Positions 49,657-60,900 of a stretch of DNA of 64,000 bases are shown here, piece by piece. Source of the stretch: Eutrigla gurnardus (taxonomy: Eukaryota; Chordata; Actinopteri; Perciformes; Triglidae); assembly GCA_963514095.1 (NCBI GenBank), contig OY741283.1:1063056-1127055 (forward strand), read 5' to 3'. Made by a program: the position numbers and the translations under genes. Within the stretch, counting starts at the first letter, position 1. Each line of letters starts with the position of its first letter. Under the pieces are notes generated by a model. It had not been told where the DNA came from and did no database searches. It saw nothing but the letters and a program-made list of their open reading frames with translations.

Positions 49657-52600
49657 CTGCTGCACCTGCAGGGATCTTCTCCGGGCCCGGGGGACCTGAG
49701 TCTGGGACATTCCACATGGGGGTTTCACCCGGTGCCCTAGCCTGCTGCTGGTCTTCCTGCCAACGACCACAGCCGGACTGTGCAGAGTACTCCGAGGACG
49801 GAAAACTGGGTGTAGTTGCAGCCATCTTTGCTGGACTGGGTTCCTAATGTTGGTGAGAAAACAAAAACAAAAATCTGTAACATCTTGTTGAAAGCCCCCC
49901 AAAGGGCGAAAGGGTTTCATCCTCTGGAGAGCATGAATACACTGAGAAATGTTCGTAGCAATCTGCTCAGTTGAGTTTGATATTGTTCGCCTTTAGGGAT
50001 GGAATATGTCCAACAACTACATGATGGATTGCAGTTTAATTTTGTACAGATATTCCTGGTGCCCTGAGGATAAATCCTGCTGCCAACGTGGATGATCCTC
50101 TGACTTTTCCCGTAGTGCCACCAGCCGGATGACATTTAGGATTTCACTATTTGGGGCAACAGCTATTGGATGGATTGCCAAGAAATGTGTTTTATGATCC
50201 CCTCATTCATCCTCTATGTACCATGAATATTGATATTGAGCTAAATGGTTTGACCCTTCAGCTGGCAGGAAAAACACAATTAGTAAATCATTGGGACATT
50301 TGCTTCGTTACCTGCGTGGCAACAGGTTCCACTTTGCGTTTTTTCTTCTGATTCTGCTTGTTAGTCCGTAGATAGACGGCGAGCTGTTCACTCCACCTGG
50401 TCGACGAAGATATAAACAGGAAGGGCAACATGTTAGTGACAGGGGCAACCTTATTTTCTTACTTGCTCCTGTGAATTCTCTACAGTTTTCTTACTCACCC
50501 ATTAATAATCTCTTTATTGTCACCGCGGATGAATATCTCCTGCTCCGGCGTGGCGATGCACAGAGCGTTTCTCTGGCCCGTCCTGGGCTCTGCGTCGGCG
50601 ATGTCTACACACAGATTCATGTTCAACGTCCCCTGAGGCAAAGTGCTCGGCTGCAGGGGAATCAGAGCATCTACATTATTCTGGAGAGCCGGTTACAGAA
50701 TCGTACTGAGAGGACTGACAGTTAAGCAGAGAGCAGTTTGTGGTGTTAAGTGTGCAGTGGAAGAGATTTGAGGGGATCACGGAGAGAGAGGGGGATGTGT
50801 GCATTAGAGGACAGGCTAAGCCCAAATCATCTGCTGTGGTTCTGCACACGACATCTGGCCTAAAGATGCCCGCGTGATCCCGACAGACTGTAAATGCAGA
50901 TGCACATACAGAGCAGGATTTACTGTACACTGCTACCTTATGTATTTGTTCACATTTAATGGACGGTTTCTTACCAGTTCATCCAGAGCGAAGTTCAGGC
51001 CGCCGTCTTCATACAGGATAAAGAAGCGCCGCTGCCATTTCTTGACATTGAGACACAACAAACTAAATTACCACAGCACCACTTTTTACTTGAGGAAACA
51101 GTCATGGTGAATAACTGGGAAATAAATGCGTGTTTCATCATTTCCTACCCTTGACCTCTGCATCGGGTTGTTAAAATCTGTCCCCTCAGGAGCCAAACAC
51201 AGCCAGCCTCCATAGAGCGGTTTAGCCTGTAAGTCATGGAGGAGAGTGGAGTGAGCATTCAGCCCTGAGGAGGCTGTGAAGACGCTCCTGATTATCAGTA
51301 AATTCATTTCATTACCGTCTTCAAAAGTCCAAACACAAAAGATATTAATTTCAATTCACGACAAAGAAAGCAAAGCAAATGATCATATTTGAGAAGCCGC
51401 TGCCGTGTTTGCATTACAAACGACTCCCCCGACAGTTAATCGATGATCAAAACGTTAAAACATTCAAACAAGTCAACTGTGAGGATCACAGTTGCGACAG
51501 AGTTATGCCATGTGTAGTGTTTGCAGGTTGAGCAACAGCACTGAAATTACAGGGCACAGTGTGCAACCAGGCAGGGGGACAGACAGTAATAACATATTTT
51601 AACTATGTCAGGCACGCAGGAAGCTGTCATGTCCATCATCTTATCACCTCCACATGACAGACCTGCACCAAGAATGTTTTCAAAAGGCAGTGAGTAAATA
51701 AACGACGTCTGTTCTGTTCTATATATATATATACTTTAATTAACTGGCACAATAACTGAATAACAGTCCAGTTTAAAGGTCTAGTGTGTAGGGACTAGCG
51801 GCATCTAGTGGTGAGGATGCAGATTGCAACCAACTGAAACTTCTCACATGTGCAAAGAAAGTAGAACTACAGCGGTCGTCATGAAAACTACATATGGCTC
51901 ATTCTATGGTAGCTAAAACGCAGCAAAGTCTTATTTTCAGGTGATCGTATAACGCTACACACAGGACCTTTAATGCTAACTAGCTAACATCCGGTCATTT
52001 TAGGACGCTAGGAGATGAAGAAGAAGAAAATTAATTACTAAAAGGGTTTTCTGGACATTGTGTCGGAGCTTATATTTTTTCGTATCAACGTTAACACTGG
52101 ATTAATTAACTATCGTTTAATCGGTAACGTTAATTGAAGAAAACTAGAAAACGTTGTACGTTGTTTTTTTTTTTTTACTTAAACGTTGCGTCAGAAGCGT
52201 ATTTTACAATTAACGTTAACAATTTCGTGGTAAAACAGTTTTACTCTTTTAATTAATTAACTGTCACATTAAACGAACAGACGTGACACGTTTTAACGGT
52301 AACGTACATTTAAGAAATCTAGCTAACATCCGGGCTTTTTAGGATGCTAATAACAAAAAAAGGAGCAGCCAAATACATCGGACATTAGTTACATAAAGTT
52401 GTTTTCTGGGTTAAAAAAATAAATAAATGGTGTCTGAACTATATCATCAATACATAAGTTATTTTTAGGGTACTTTACTCTTCGAATTAATTGACTAACT
52501 GTCACGTTAATAATACAAAATACTAATAAAAGTGCAGTTTAACGTTACCTGCTCCATGTCATGGTCCGTCAACAGATGCAGCTCGCGGGACTTGAAGCAG

Positions 52601-52674
52601 TTTTGACATTTGCTTTTATTAAAAATGTTGGCTTGAAATTTGTTACAGGGACTCGTCGCCTTTTCTGCCGACAT
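35217..52674 (-). CDS. mprip: Myosin phosphatase Rho-interacting protein, 22 coding exons
   Basis: Coding exons (minus strand): 52674-52549, 51226-51149, 51040-50975, 50650-50499, 50396-50312, 49843-49666, 48246-48105, 46849-46735, 42672-42574, 41749-41693, 41603-41535, 41446-41357, 41272-41163, 40823-40313, 39739-39647, 39561-37408, 37329-37182, 36739-36625, 36466-36307, 36174-36073, 35523-35437, 35357-35217. They sum to 1625 residues in frame. The start MSAEKATSPCNKFQANIFNK, the PH1 phrase YGGWLCLAPEGTDFNNP, RSKSLDRR, RNYGFQIH and ATCERGFASMEESYLKVVEEL are MPRIP signatures. PH1 is about 44-150, PH2 about 350-455, coiled coil about 625-1620. MPRIP brings myosin phosphatase and RhoA to F-actin stress fibres. 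The usual C-terminal tail after the coiled coil is missing. Confidence 0.94.
37408..39561 (-). CDS. mprip: mprip exon 16: giant coiled-coil exon (718 aa)
   Basis: A single 2154-base exon encodes LDPPLTSEADLCPLDEKPLN to HEKEMEQLK in one frame. The first 190 residues are acidic and non-helical; the rest is dominated by Glu/Leu/Gln heptads, for example MAERLSQEVELLTGQNQALN and EVEQQRQVRVEDLERELGSR, with breaks around residues coding 'FWNLLLNKLKVNPSELNEK' and 'CIASETETTKIDESRMFDF'. The canonical mammalian protein of about 1000 residues is much shorter than the product here; this exon accounts for the difference. Splice sites are TTTAAG/CTGG and AAG/GTAAGT. Confidence 0.9.
40311..40312 (-). promoter_or_regulatory. 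mprip: Probable GC splice donor of mprip intron 14
   Basis: The intron would begin GCGAGTGC after GGG. Positions +3 to +6 (GAGT) agree with the donor consensus and only the second base departs from GT. The acceptor CTGTTGCAG at 39740 is normal and the frame is kept. Confidence 0.6.
40313..40823 (-). CDS. mprip: mprip exon 14: 'RSKTFDWAEFRP'-type linker
   Basis: The exon encodes RRREGRYKTFDWAEFRPQNK and an Arg/Glu-rich helix, a known conserved block after PH2. It ends AAGGGG before GCGAGT. Phase and homology place the junction there, which makes the intron GC-AG; the alternative GT donor 15 bases on (AAT/GTGGCT) is weaker but would keep frame too, adding ASALN. Confidence 0.82.
41163..49843 (-). 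CDS. mprip: mprip exons 6-13: Ser/Thr-rich linker and second PH domain
   Basis: Exons 6-9 code a poorly conserved linker (EPSPAKMAATTPSF, GNTCSYLSPVSLDLL, VGPSERLLRPEATE, RRSKSLDRRTSD). Exons 10-13 code PH2: PDLLNFKKGWMVKLDENEQ, WKKYWFVLSTDSLRYYKDS, LEGEIDLMKCYNVSEYQVQ, TPKGVYTLSAMTSGIRKNW. The exon pattern and residues match human MPRIP closely. Exon 6 ends just before a CA/TG microsatellite whose in-frame translation would be poly-His/Thr if the donor failed. Confidence 0.9.
44296..44339. repeat. (TG)n microsatellite in mprip intron 8
   Basis: About 44 bases of TG dinucleotides; an (AC)n run of about 28 bases is at 44917-44945 and another (TG)n at 49624-49655 lies directly next to the donor of mprip exon 6. 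All are intronic. Confidence 0.93.
44340..44582 (+). mobile_element. LINE 3' tail (L1/Tx1-like)
   Basis: The text 'CCTGTAAGGACTACAGG', 'GGAAATAGCAATTTGCTAC' and 'TTGTGCATATTGCCTGTC' then AAATAAATAAATTA follows a pattern I recall from fish L1/Tx1-type LINE ends. No reverse transcriptase part is present. It lies antisense in mprip intron 8. Confidence 0.5.
45603..46074. mobile_element. Non-autonomous DNA transposon NDT1, copy 2
   Basis: This copy matches 16812-17320 inverted, with an internal deletion of about 40 bases. It begins AGGGTTCCTCCACC and ends TTTCCAGCAC, with AAGCACTT words near both ends. It has no open transposase. It lies in mprip intron 8. Confidence 0.75.
49909..50230. repeat. 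Interspersed repeat family R1, longest copy
   Basis: It contains 'TTTCATCCTCTGGAGAGC', 'TGAGGATAAATCCTGC', 'CGTAGTGCCACCAGCCGGAT' and 'ATTGGATGGATTGCCAAGAA' in order. The other, shorter copies in the window carry subsets of these words. The copy lies in mprip intron 5. Confidence 0.6.
50312..52674 (-). CDS. mprip: mprip exons 1-5: N-terminus and first PH domain
   Basis: These exons encode MSAEKATSPCNKFQANIFNK, a Cys-containing KCQNCFKSR segment, then KWQRRFFILYEDGGLNFALD and EIFIRGDNKEIINGWSEQLA, a complete PH fold ending in the conserved Trp helix. A basic KKKRKV stretch follows and could act as a nuclear localisation or actin-binding patch. Junctions are regular GT-AG; the ATG is the first in the exon and lies in a GC-rich start region. 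Confidence 0.94.
51773..51973. mobile_element. Short MITE with TTAA target duplication
   Basis: A 193-bp element (51777-51969) has ends AGGTCTAGTGTGTAG and CTACACACAGGACCT, which are inverted repeats with one change, flanked on both sides by TTAA. The interior includes 'GCATCTAGTGGTGAGG', a phrase I recall from abundant fish MITEs. TTAA duplication fits the Kolobok or piggyBac groups. It has no coding capacity and lies in mprip intron 1. Confidence 0.85.
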
Positions 52675-52850
52675 GTTGCAGTCCTCTGCCGGGGAGTAGA
52701 TCCAAGCACAGCCCGCCGCTCTCCTGCTCCGCTACTCGGCTTTGAATGAGGCGGTTGATCGCCGAACGAACATCTGTCAAACACAGAAGCTGTTGCCTCT
52801 CACGTCACGGTCACGTCATCTGACGCGGTACAAACGAAACAACATCCGGT
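52675..52850 (-). promoter_or_regulatory. mprip: Probable 5' UTR and promoter region of mprip
   Basis: This GC-richer block lies directly upstream of the mprip ATG. It contains two ACGTCA words, 'TCACGTCACGGTCACGTCA' at about 52800-52819, which fit the half-site of a CRE (CREB/ATF) element. No TATA box is evident. The transcription start is not known. Confidence 0.45.
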
Positions 52851-54159
52851 CACAACCTACAAAATAAAGCAAAATAAAGATTTTATGTATTTATTTCTTT
52901 AAAAAAACTAAAACAAAACTAAAACATATATATATTATTTTTTTTAAGTAACAAATAAAATAAAATATATGATATAAAGAAAAGAGATGCTTTTATTAAT
53001 CCAGAGGGTAAATTCAGCCATTGCAGCAGCACAAGGATAGAAATAATTACATATAAATAGAAAAGAATGAAAAAAACAGCAATTAAACTTAAAATGACAT
53101 GGCAAGTTTAGTGTACCATACACACAGGCAAGAACAGTTCTTGTATTGCAATATTATTTAGATAGATTTGACAGAAATCATTTTATACATACACATATAT
53201 GTATGAAATTATTATACTAGTATTAATACTGGGTCAGTCACGGCTGAATATGGCATTGCAGTGTTTTACTGTGGCCATTGGAGGGCGATAAACACTGACG
53301 TGTTTCACAGAAACAACACAAAACTAACAGCTGAACATTTTGTAAAATAAATATTGAATATCTGTATAATCACTGAACTGGCCGAATGTCTTTATGTCAC
53401 AGAGAATAAAAGGATTCTCACACAGACAGACGAACTGACAGTGGATGCAAGCATTTATTCGAGGCAATGGCAGTGGCAGGGATTGTACACACTAAAAATG
53501 TTGTTAAATTCTTGGAAAGTCCAAAAACGTATAAAATACAGTGGCTGTTTATTATAAGTTGATATGTCCCACTTATTACACTAAAATACAATGCTTTTAT
53601 TTTAATAAATATTCTCTCCGACAGATCACACAAAGAATAACGCTTAACAGAATCATCCAGTTTGCGATCTACAAAACATAATTTTTTAACAATGTGCATA
53701 TCTGCTTAATTTTATAAATGAGACCAGCAAGAAGGATTTTAATATTAATATGTGATGTATAGCAGAAAATATTACTTTGGAAAAATAAATAAATAAACTT
53801 TTTCTCATAGGCCCACAATAAACATTTATGATGGCTTCTCAAATTTAAAACAGAGATTTGTGCTCAGGAGGGAAATCTAAACATTTGACTGTTTTTTTTT
53901 CTCACATAGTGCATACTCGATAAGACATCTACTCTGGCATCGTCAGGCAGTATTAGTTTAGATAAGATACATGTCACATTCATTCTACTACAAATATAAT
54001 GGATGCTACGGTATTTTTTTAAATTCAGAATGCTCACTGTGTGGGTGTTAAAGCTAAAGCCGGGAGTTAGATATTCAGAGGAGAAACATACGCTGCGATC
54101 AGTTTGTTAAGAAGAAGACGTAACAAAACTAAAGTCTTTTCTTGTTGGACTGTGCTTTT
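52851..54159 (-). other. Spacer between mprip and u2af2, including the u2af2 3' UTR
   Basis: Sequence below the u2af2 stop at 54160 is AT-rich, with several minus-strand AATAAA words (for example near 53595 and 53450), so the 3' UTR probably ends somewhere between 53.4 and 53.8 kb. No other exon is recognised. The two genes are head to tail, at most about 1.3 kb apart. Confidence 0.5.
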
Positions 54160-57100
54160 TTAAAACTCGTGTCTGTGATACATGTCCGGGTCGTAGTATT
54201 TGGTGACCACCACTCTGTTGGCAAACTTGCGGCCGGTGAGAGCTTGCATGGCTTTCTGACAGTCGGCAGCAGAGACGTACTCCACGAAGATCTGCAGAGA
54301 GAAACAGTCTGTCAGGTCCCGGAGGGCATGAAGATGACAGGAGGGCTCTATGACTGAGTCCTTACATGTGTGCAAAGTTCATTAAACATTCGGGCATTTA
54401 AAGAAAAACATCCGTCGCTGTCCTGGATGTTTAGGAAATCTCAGGAGAAGCGGTGCTACGACTACATTTTTAAAACCAACTAGTTCGTCTGCATCGTTGA
54501 AGTCTAACTCCTTTAAAAAAGTTACAATGTTATTTAACACTTTTAATTCAGCATAAATCTGACATGTGTTGCTTGTCCATGTCTGGTTTTTCTATTGTGT
54601 ATTCTTATTCGCCTCATTACTGCCCCCCTGTGGCCAGAGCGCAGAAAATACCCACCGGTGCTTCTTCAGCAAGAGACACAAAGGTGAGATTTCTGATTTA
54701 CGTAGACGGGCGCTTTTACTTTGAAAAGCGCTCTATCGCAACACTTTTAAATGACAGTGAAAAGGTTAACGGAGCATTAATGTTTATCCTCACACAGACA
54801 CTGATCTGTTGTTGCAGAACTTTGACACACTTTCCAGTGTTTTCACAGTCTGACAATTAAAAGAGGAAAGATCAAGAACAACCAAGTGACATCTGGGTTT
54901 GAGGGGTTCGTGATGAAGGAGAATTACAAACTGAGCTTCACCAGAACAGAATGTCACTGCTCTGTGACGATGATTAATCTGAATTAATAATCTGTGTTTT
55001 GAGGAGGTGATGACTCTGATCCGGTACCTTCCCACAGCCGGGGACTTCCACGCCGTCGACGGGTCGCGGGATCTCGATGGAGCGAACGCTGCCGTACTTG
55101 CAGCACTCCTCGCGGATGTCCTCCAGGATCTCCTCGTAGTCCTCGTCGTCCACCAGCTCCTCGGCCATCACCATGTTGAGGAGGCACAGCACCTCCGTGG
55201 GCACGCTGGAGGTCTGCAGCCTCTGAAGCCCGGGGACCTGCAGCGTCACCGGGGTCTCTATGATGGAGGTCTGGGGGGGAGGAAGACCCGACACATCAGC
55301 TTAGACTATGATTCTAAATTCACTCTGGTAAATTAACATGTTGGATATACAGGCATGTGCAAAAATTAGGACACCTTATGAAATCCTGTGTATTTTAAAA
55401 TATATTTGGACATATGGGTATTTAATGTCAATTTTAATGAAACTGAGGGATCCAAATAATATAACTAAACAATTAAAAAAATAAGAAAAGCCTTTTTAAA
55501 ACTTTCTGTGAAAATTTAATTAAAAAATAATGCAATTTCTGGTGAGGAATAAATTAGGACACCCCCTATATTATCCCTCTTAAAATGTTGAAAATCCCAA
55601 ACAGGTGCATCACATCAGGTGCACATGATTAGTAGATTGTTACCCAGCATTTGAATGGAGCCTTGCCCTATTTAAACCTCAGATTTAGTTTGGTGTGCCC
55701 CTGACAATTGAGAAGTTGAGATGAGCGCCATGGTGAGGTCTAAAGAGCTTCCTGATGCCCTCAGAAAGAAGATTGTGGCCGCTTACGAGTCTGGTAAAGG
55801 ATTTAAAAAGATTTCTAAAGAATTTAACATTAGCCATTCCACGATTCGTAAAATTGTTTATAAGTGGAGGACATTCAAGACAACTGCCACCATGCCAAGA
55901 TCTGGCTGTCCAAGCAAGTTTACCCCCAGAGCAGAACGCAGGATGATCAAAGAAGTCCTCAAAAATCCTAAAATGTCATCACGGGAATTACAGCAGGTTC
56001 TGACTACTGTCGGTGTGAAAGTGCATGACTCTACAATCAGAAAGAGACTACACAAGTTTGACTTTCATGGGAGGTGTGCAAGGAAGAAACCTTTGCTCTC
56101 TAAAAAAAACATTAAGGCCAGACTGAAGTTTGCCAGAGAGAACATAGACAAAGACCACAACTTCTGGAATAAGGTTCTTTGGACAGATGAGTCTAAAATA
56201 GAATTATTTGGACACCAGAACAGAAGACATGTTTGGCGTAAACCAAATACAGCCTTCCAAGAAAAGAACCTCATACCAACTGTGAAGCATGGAGGAGGCA
56301 GTGTCATGGTTTGGGGTTGCTTTGCTGCAGCAGGACCTGGCCAGCTCACCATCCTAGAATCCATCATGAATTCTACTGTGTATCAGAGGGTGCTTGAAGA
56401 AAATGTGAAACCATCTGTCAAAAAATTAAAGCTGAAACGTAACTGGATACTGCAACAAGACAATGACCCAAAGCATACCAGCAAATCCACCAAAGACTGG
56501 CTAAAAAAGAAGAAGTGGAGAGTCCTGGAATGGCCAAGTCAAAGCCCTGATCTTAATCCCATTGAAATGCTGTGGAGTGACTTGAAACGGGCTGTACATG
56601 CAAGACACCCCTCAAACATCTCACAGCTGAAAGAATTCTGCATTGAGGAGTGGGCCAAACTTTCTCCTGATCGATGTCAGAGACTGGTAAAAGGCTACAA
56701 AAAGCGTCTTGTTGAAGTTATATCAGCCAACGGGGGCAACACTAGCTATTAGGGGGTAGGGTGTCCTAACTTTTTCCTCCATTAAAAAACATACTTTAAT
56801 TTTTTTTCTTTTTTTGGATTTGTCAAACAATGTTCATTTTTGTTGTTAAATTGCAATTAAATCACTTTCTTTTTGAAAAATACGTAAAAACATGACTGGA
56901 CATTGATATGTGAACCATTTCTAAATAAAAAGCTGATTATTTAATGGGGTGTCCTAATTTTCTCACATGCCTGTATATATACACACAGATAAAAATAAAC
57001 ATTTAATAAAGAATCCCTTCCCTTCATTTGCTTCTCAGAGCATATTCTCTCTTTATTCATATTCTTTTCACCAGTTTTGTGTCGTTTTGAGGAGCATACC

Positions 57101-57981
57101 TTCTCTTTTTAGTGCTGACCTCAGATCAGTAATGTGTTCAACAGTGTGGACAGAGAATCATGCAGCTAATTAATGCATTTCTAAAGATTTCCTCCCGTTG
57201 TTTCAGGTTTGGAATTTGTTTTTGCACTCCTCCACAGATTTTTATCTTTCATTCGGTTTTATGGACACAAATTCTAACAATATTTGTGCCACATGGTGAA
57301 CTGCATGTTTCCATTAATCACAGAGACGTTTGAGCCAATTTTAGTCCGGTAATCCTCGGTTCCCGCTGTTATTTTTCCAAGGAAAAAACGGATTTAGTTT
57401 GCTGTCGTGCATGCAGGCTCGCTGTGATTCTCCTCAGTGATCTCGGGGTTAAAAGGACTCACAGGATTGGCGTTTTTAGCTCCCACACTCGCCCTTTGGA
57501 CGATCAGCTTTTTGTCGCCCAGCTGCATCCCGTTGAGTCCGGCAACCGCCTGAACGGAGAAAAAAACACACAAGACCTCAAAGTCACGCATCCAAACAAC
57601 AGCCGGTAACCCCGACACCTGAACGCACCATTTACCTCGTATCCGGGGAAAATGAAAAGCAAACGGTCCATGTAACTAACAACTCCTTGTACCTGAGTTG
57701 GATTCAGTCTCTTCTTGTATGTATTCCCTGTTTTTCTTTTCTGCTGTTTTTATGATACGTTTCCATGTATTGTCATTTATAAAAAAACATTTAAAAAATT
57801 AAATCTCAAGGAGACTTCCTGGTAAAATAAAGGTAAAAACATATTTTTAAAAAGTCACCTGATCGGTGGCGCTGACGTCCACATATTCACAAAAGGCGTA
57901 ACCTTTCGACAGCGACGTGGCACTGTCCTTCACCAGATTGAACGCTTTGAGGGGTCCGAACGACGTCAAGAGCTCCTTCAC
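54160..57981 (-). CDS. u2af2: u2af2 exons 8-11: RRM2 and C-terminal UHM
   Basis: Exon 8 (57981-57859) codes VKELLTSFGPLKAFNLVKDS, exon 9 (57549-57463) AVAGLNGMQLGDKKLIVQRA, exon 10 (55270-55028) TSIIETPVTLQVPGLQR to GVEVPGCGK, and exon 11 (54291-54160) IFVEYVSAADCQKAM to YHRHEF. The final Trp I recall from mammalian U2AF2 (…DFW) is absent because TAA follows Phe. A 2.2-kb intron between exons 9 and 10 carries a Tc1 element. Confidence 0.94.
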
Positions 57982-60900
57982 CTGCGAAGAAGAGTCAGGC
58001 GGTAAAAAGATATGAGACCGGAAAATCATAGTGGACATGCAGAAAAACCTACAGAGTGAATTCTAAAAGTCTGTTTGAAACCTAAAATCATTGACTATTG
58101 AATAAAATAATCACGAGAAACTTTGCTTCGGTTGTTTGTATATTTTGTATTTTAACAGATTTTGCATTGCCACATAAAAAATAGATTAAAAAAATGTCTC
58201 TTGAAGGTTTGGAGAAGAGCTGATGTGGATCTGAGCTACATCAGACGAATTAACTTCCTATTTATTGTGAGGCGCTTACAAATATATCACATATATAATC
58301 TCAAAGCTGGAAATGCTATTTTACAATGATGTGAGCGGTAAAATAAAACCACCATCAACAACAACAACATTCCCAAGTTTTAATGATCAGGCCTTAAACC
58401 CCCACCCCCCAAAAAAATCCCCGGGGTCCCTAAACGCGCTCCAAATGCATGATGGGAGACAGAAAGTAGCCGGTAAGGGAGCTGCTGGCTGGGAGTGAAT
58501 CCGTGTGAGGACCAGAATGTCTTACTTGCCTTGTGTTACATGTTGGCATGGCAGCAGTAGATGAGAACTACTGAACAAATTATGAGCGCAGACTTAACGA
58601 TCTTACAGGCCCCTAGCTGGGGACAAAGTGGGGGAACAAAAATGAAAGAGCTGTGAGTATCAACGCAGTGGCAAGTGACTGCAAGTATTAGAAAATAAGT
58701 CAGTGAATAATATACATCTACGACGGCGTATTAGAGCCATCGCAGGCTGGAAACATAATAAACACAGAGCTGGGGGAGTTGGGTAATATTCTGAGAATAA
58801 TTCAAGAATTTACAAGATTAAAGTCGCAAATTTACGAGAAAAAAAAGAAGATAAATTGTGTTTTTTTTGGTCAAGGAAAGTTTTATCAACCTCATCAGAC
58901 CACAGACGCCACCGTTAGATGCTGCAGTAACGTGAGTCGCAAAGTGCTCCTCCAGTTATTTTGGTAAAAGGAGGCCTCTGAGAGAACCGAAGGTCCTGAA
59001 AGACACATAGTTTTATTCATGTTCTCATGAGCATGATGCTGATGCCGGGATGTGTCACTTACTTTATCCCCATGTAAGACCTGTTGTACATTTTATTTTA
59101 TTTTTTTTACATTTTTTTTATGAGATAAAAATAAAACATTTATTTTCTTTCATGTTTTTTCTAATAATATATATTATGAATATAATTTGCACTCGGCTGC
59201 TCACGTTATCACAGTGTTTATCGGTGATGTCTACGGTGCCTCCCTGACAAAACAAAAAATAAAAACACATTTTACTCGGGTTGTTTCTTGTAAATTTCTG
59301 ACTTTAATCTCAGAGATTGTTATTGTTTTTTTCCCTTGCAAATGAATGACTTCATAGGTTTTAAATAAATCGTTTTTCTCAGAATATTAGCCCCTCCCCC
59401 CGTCTCCATAAGAATTTCTTTTTAACCTACAATGGCTCTAAAACATCGTCGTATACATCAGGCTGAGCTCTGTGAGCTAGTTAGAGTCAATGAGACAGAA
59501 TGGACAGTTAAGAGTTAAATTCAATGAGTAACAGAGAACGTTTACACCACCTGCTCACCTGAGAGCAAAGATGGAGGTGTTCAACGGTGTAGCCCTTTAA
59601 AGGATCTCAGTTACCACTAAATATTTACTTTACATGTTGATTTTCTCAGAGAAAAAGTCCACCCAGGTGTTTATACTTTAGTTATTTCCAACTAATTTGT
59701 CAACTTGACTACCCATAATGCCCTTCTACCTGACCGAAATCTTCTTTCAATCAACACATTAATCGTTTGGTCCCTAAAATGTAAGAAAAAGGTGAAAAAT
59801 AATACAATTAATCAACATTTTATTTCAGCTCATTATAAGGGTGTCAATTAATAGTTTTTCCAGCAGGTGAGCAATTCATTTAATCAACTCACTGTACAGT
59901 CACTGAACTTTAGGACGTACTGTGAATGCTGCTGCTTTTCAAAATAAAACATCCTGTTTTTTTTGTTTTTTTTAAGGTGGACTTTTTCTTTGACGATATT
60001 GGCTCAAATGAATCGGGAGCAACATTTAGTCAGTTTAACAGCCTCTTATGTGAATATACTGGACTTGGCTTACCTTTCTTTAATCAGTATGCTTAACATG
60101 AGAAAGGTGTTTAAGCAGTTCACAAAATGCCTTCTCATGATGTTCATATATAATTAATGACATAACATTAATGTCTGCTTAATATAGTTTGAACAAAATA
60201 TTTATATTATTATATATAATTCATTATTTGTAGTAGTTGTGAATACTTGAAAATACATATTCACAAATGAAAGTCATTATATATTAACCTTATTTGAATG
60301 TGTTATTATTTTTTGTATTCATGCTCTGGGGTCACGTTCTGTTTCTGGCTCTAATAAACAGCTTTTTTCTTTATTTTTTTTCATGTCAGAAAGAAATGTA
60401 AATCATATTTTATGCATGTTCAAAGTGCGACAAAAAACCTTAGCAAGTGATAGAAAATGAGGGAACATGGGCGTGCACCTGTCGGGCCTGTTTCAGGTTA
60501 AATACCTGGTCGTCGTTCAGGTAGTTGGGCAGACCTCCGATGAACAGTTTGTGGGGGGAATCGGGAACAACTGTGGAGACGACGCCTGCGGAGACAAAAG
60601 AAAAGGTTAATTACGTCACGTACGACATCGTGTCAGCGCTGCGTGCGAGCCGGAGACGGACCTGGGACGTGGAAGGCCGGCTGCTCCGAGATGCCGGGCA
60701 ACGGCCGATAGTCGTGAGGTCGTCGGATCTTCAGTGACTGACCCTGGAAGATGATTCCGTCGAAGGCCATCGCCTGCGTCGTCTCGTCCACCGAGCGAAA
60801 CTGGAAAAGACAAAAACAACCTTTGATATCTATATCTACATATATATATATTTATTTTTTATTTTTTTCTTTCACATTTATTGTAACAATATTAATAATT

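Noticed and set aside
49496..49665. Extension of mprip exon 6 into a poly-His/Thr tract
   Set aside because: A consensus donor (CTGCAG/GTGCAG) precedes the (CA)n microsatellite, and exon 7 continues in the resulting phase.
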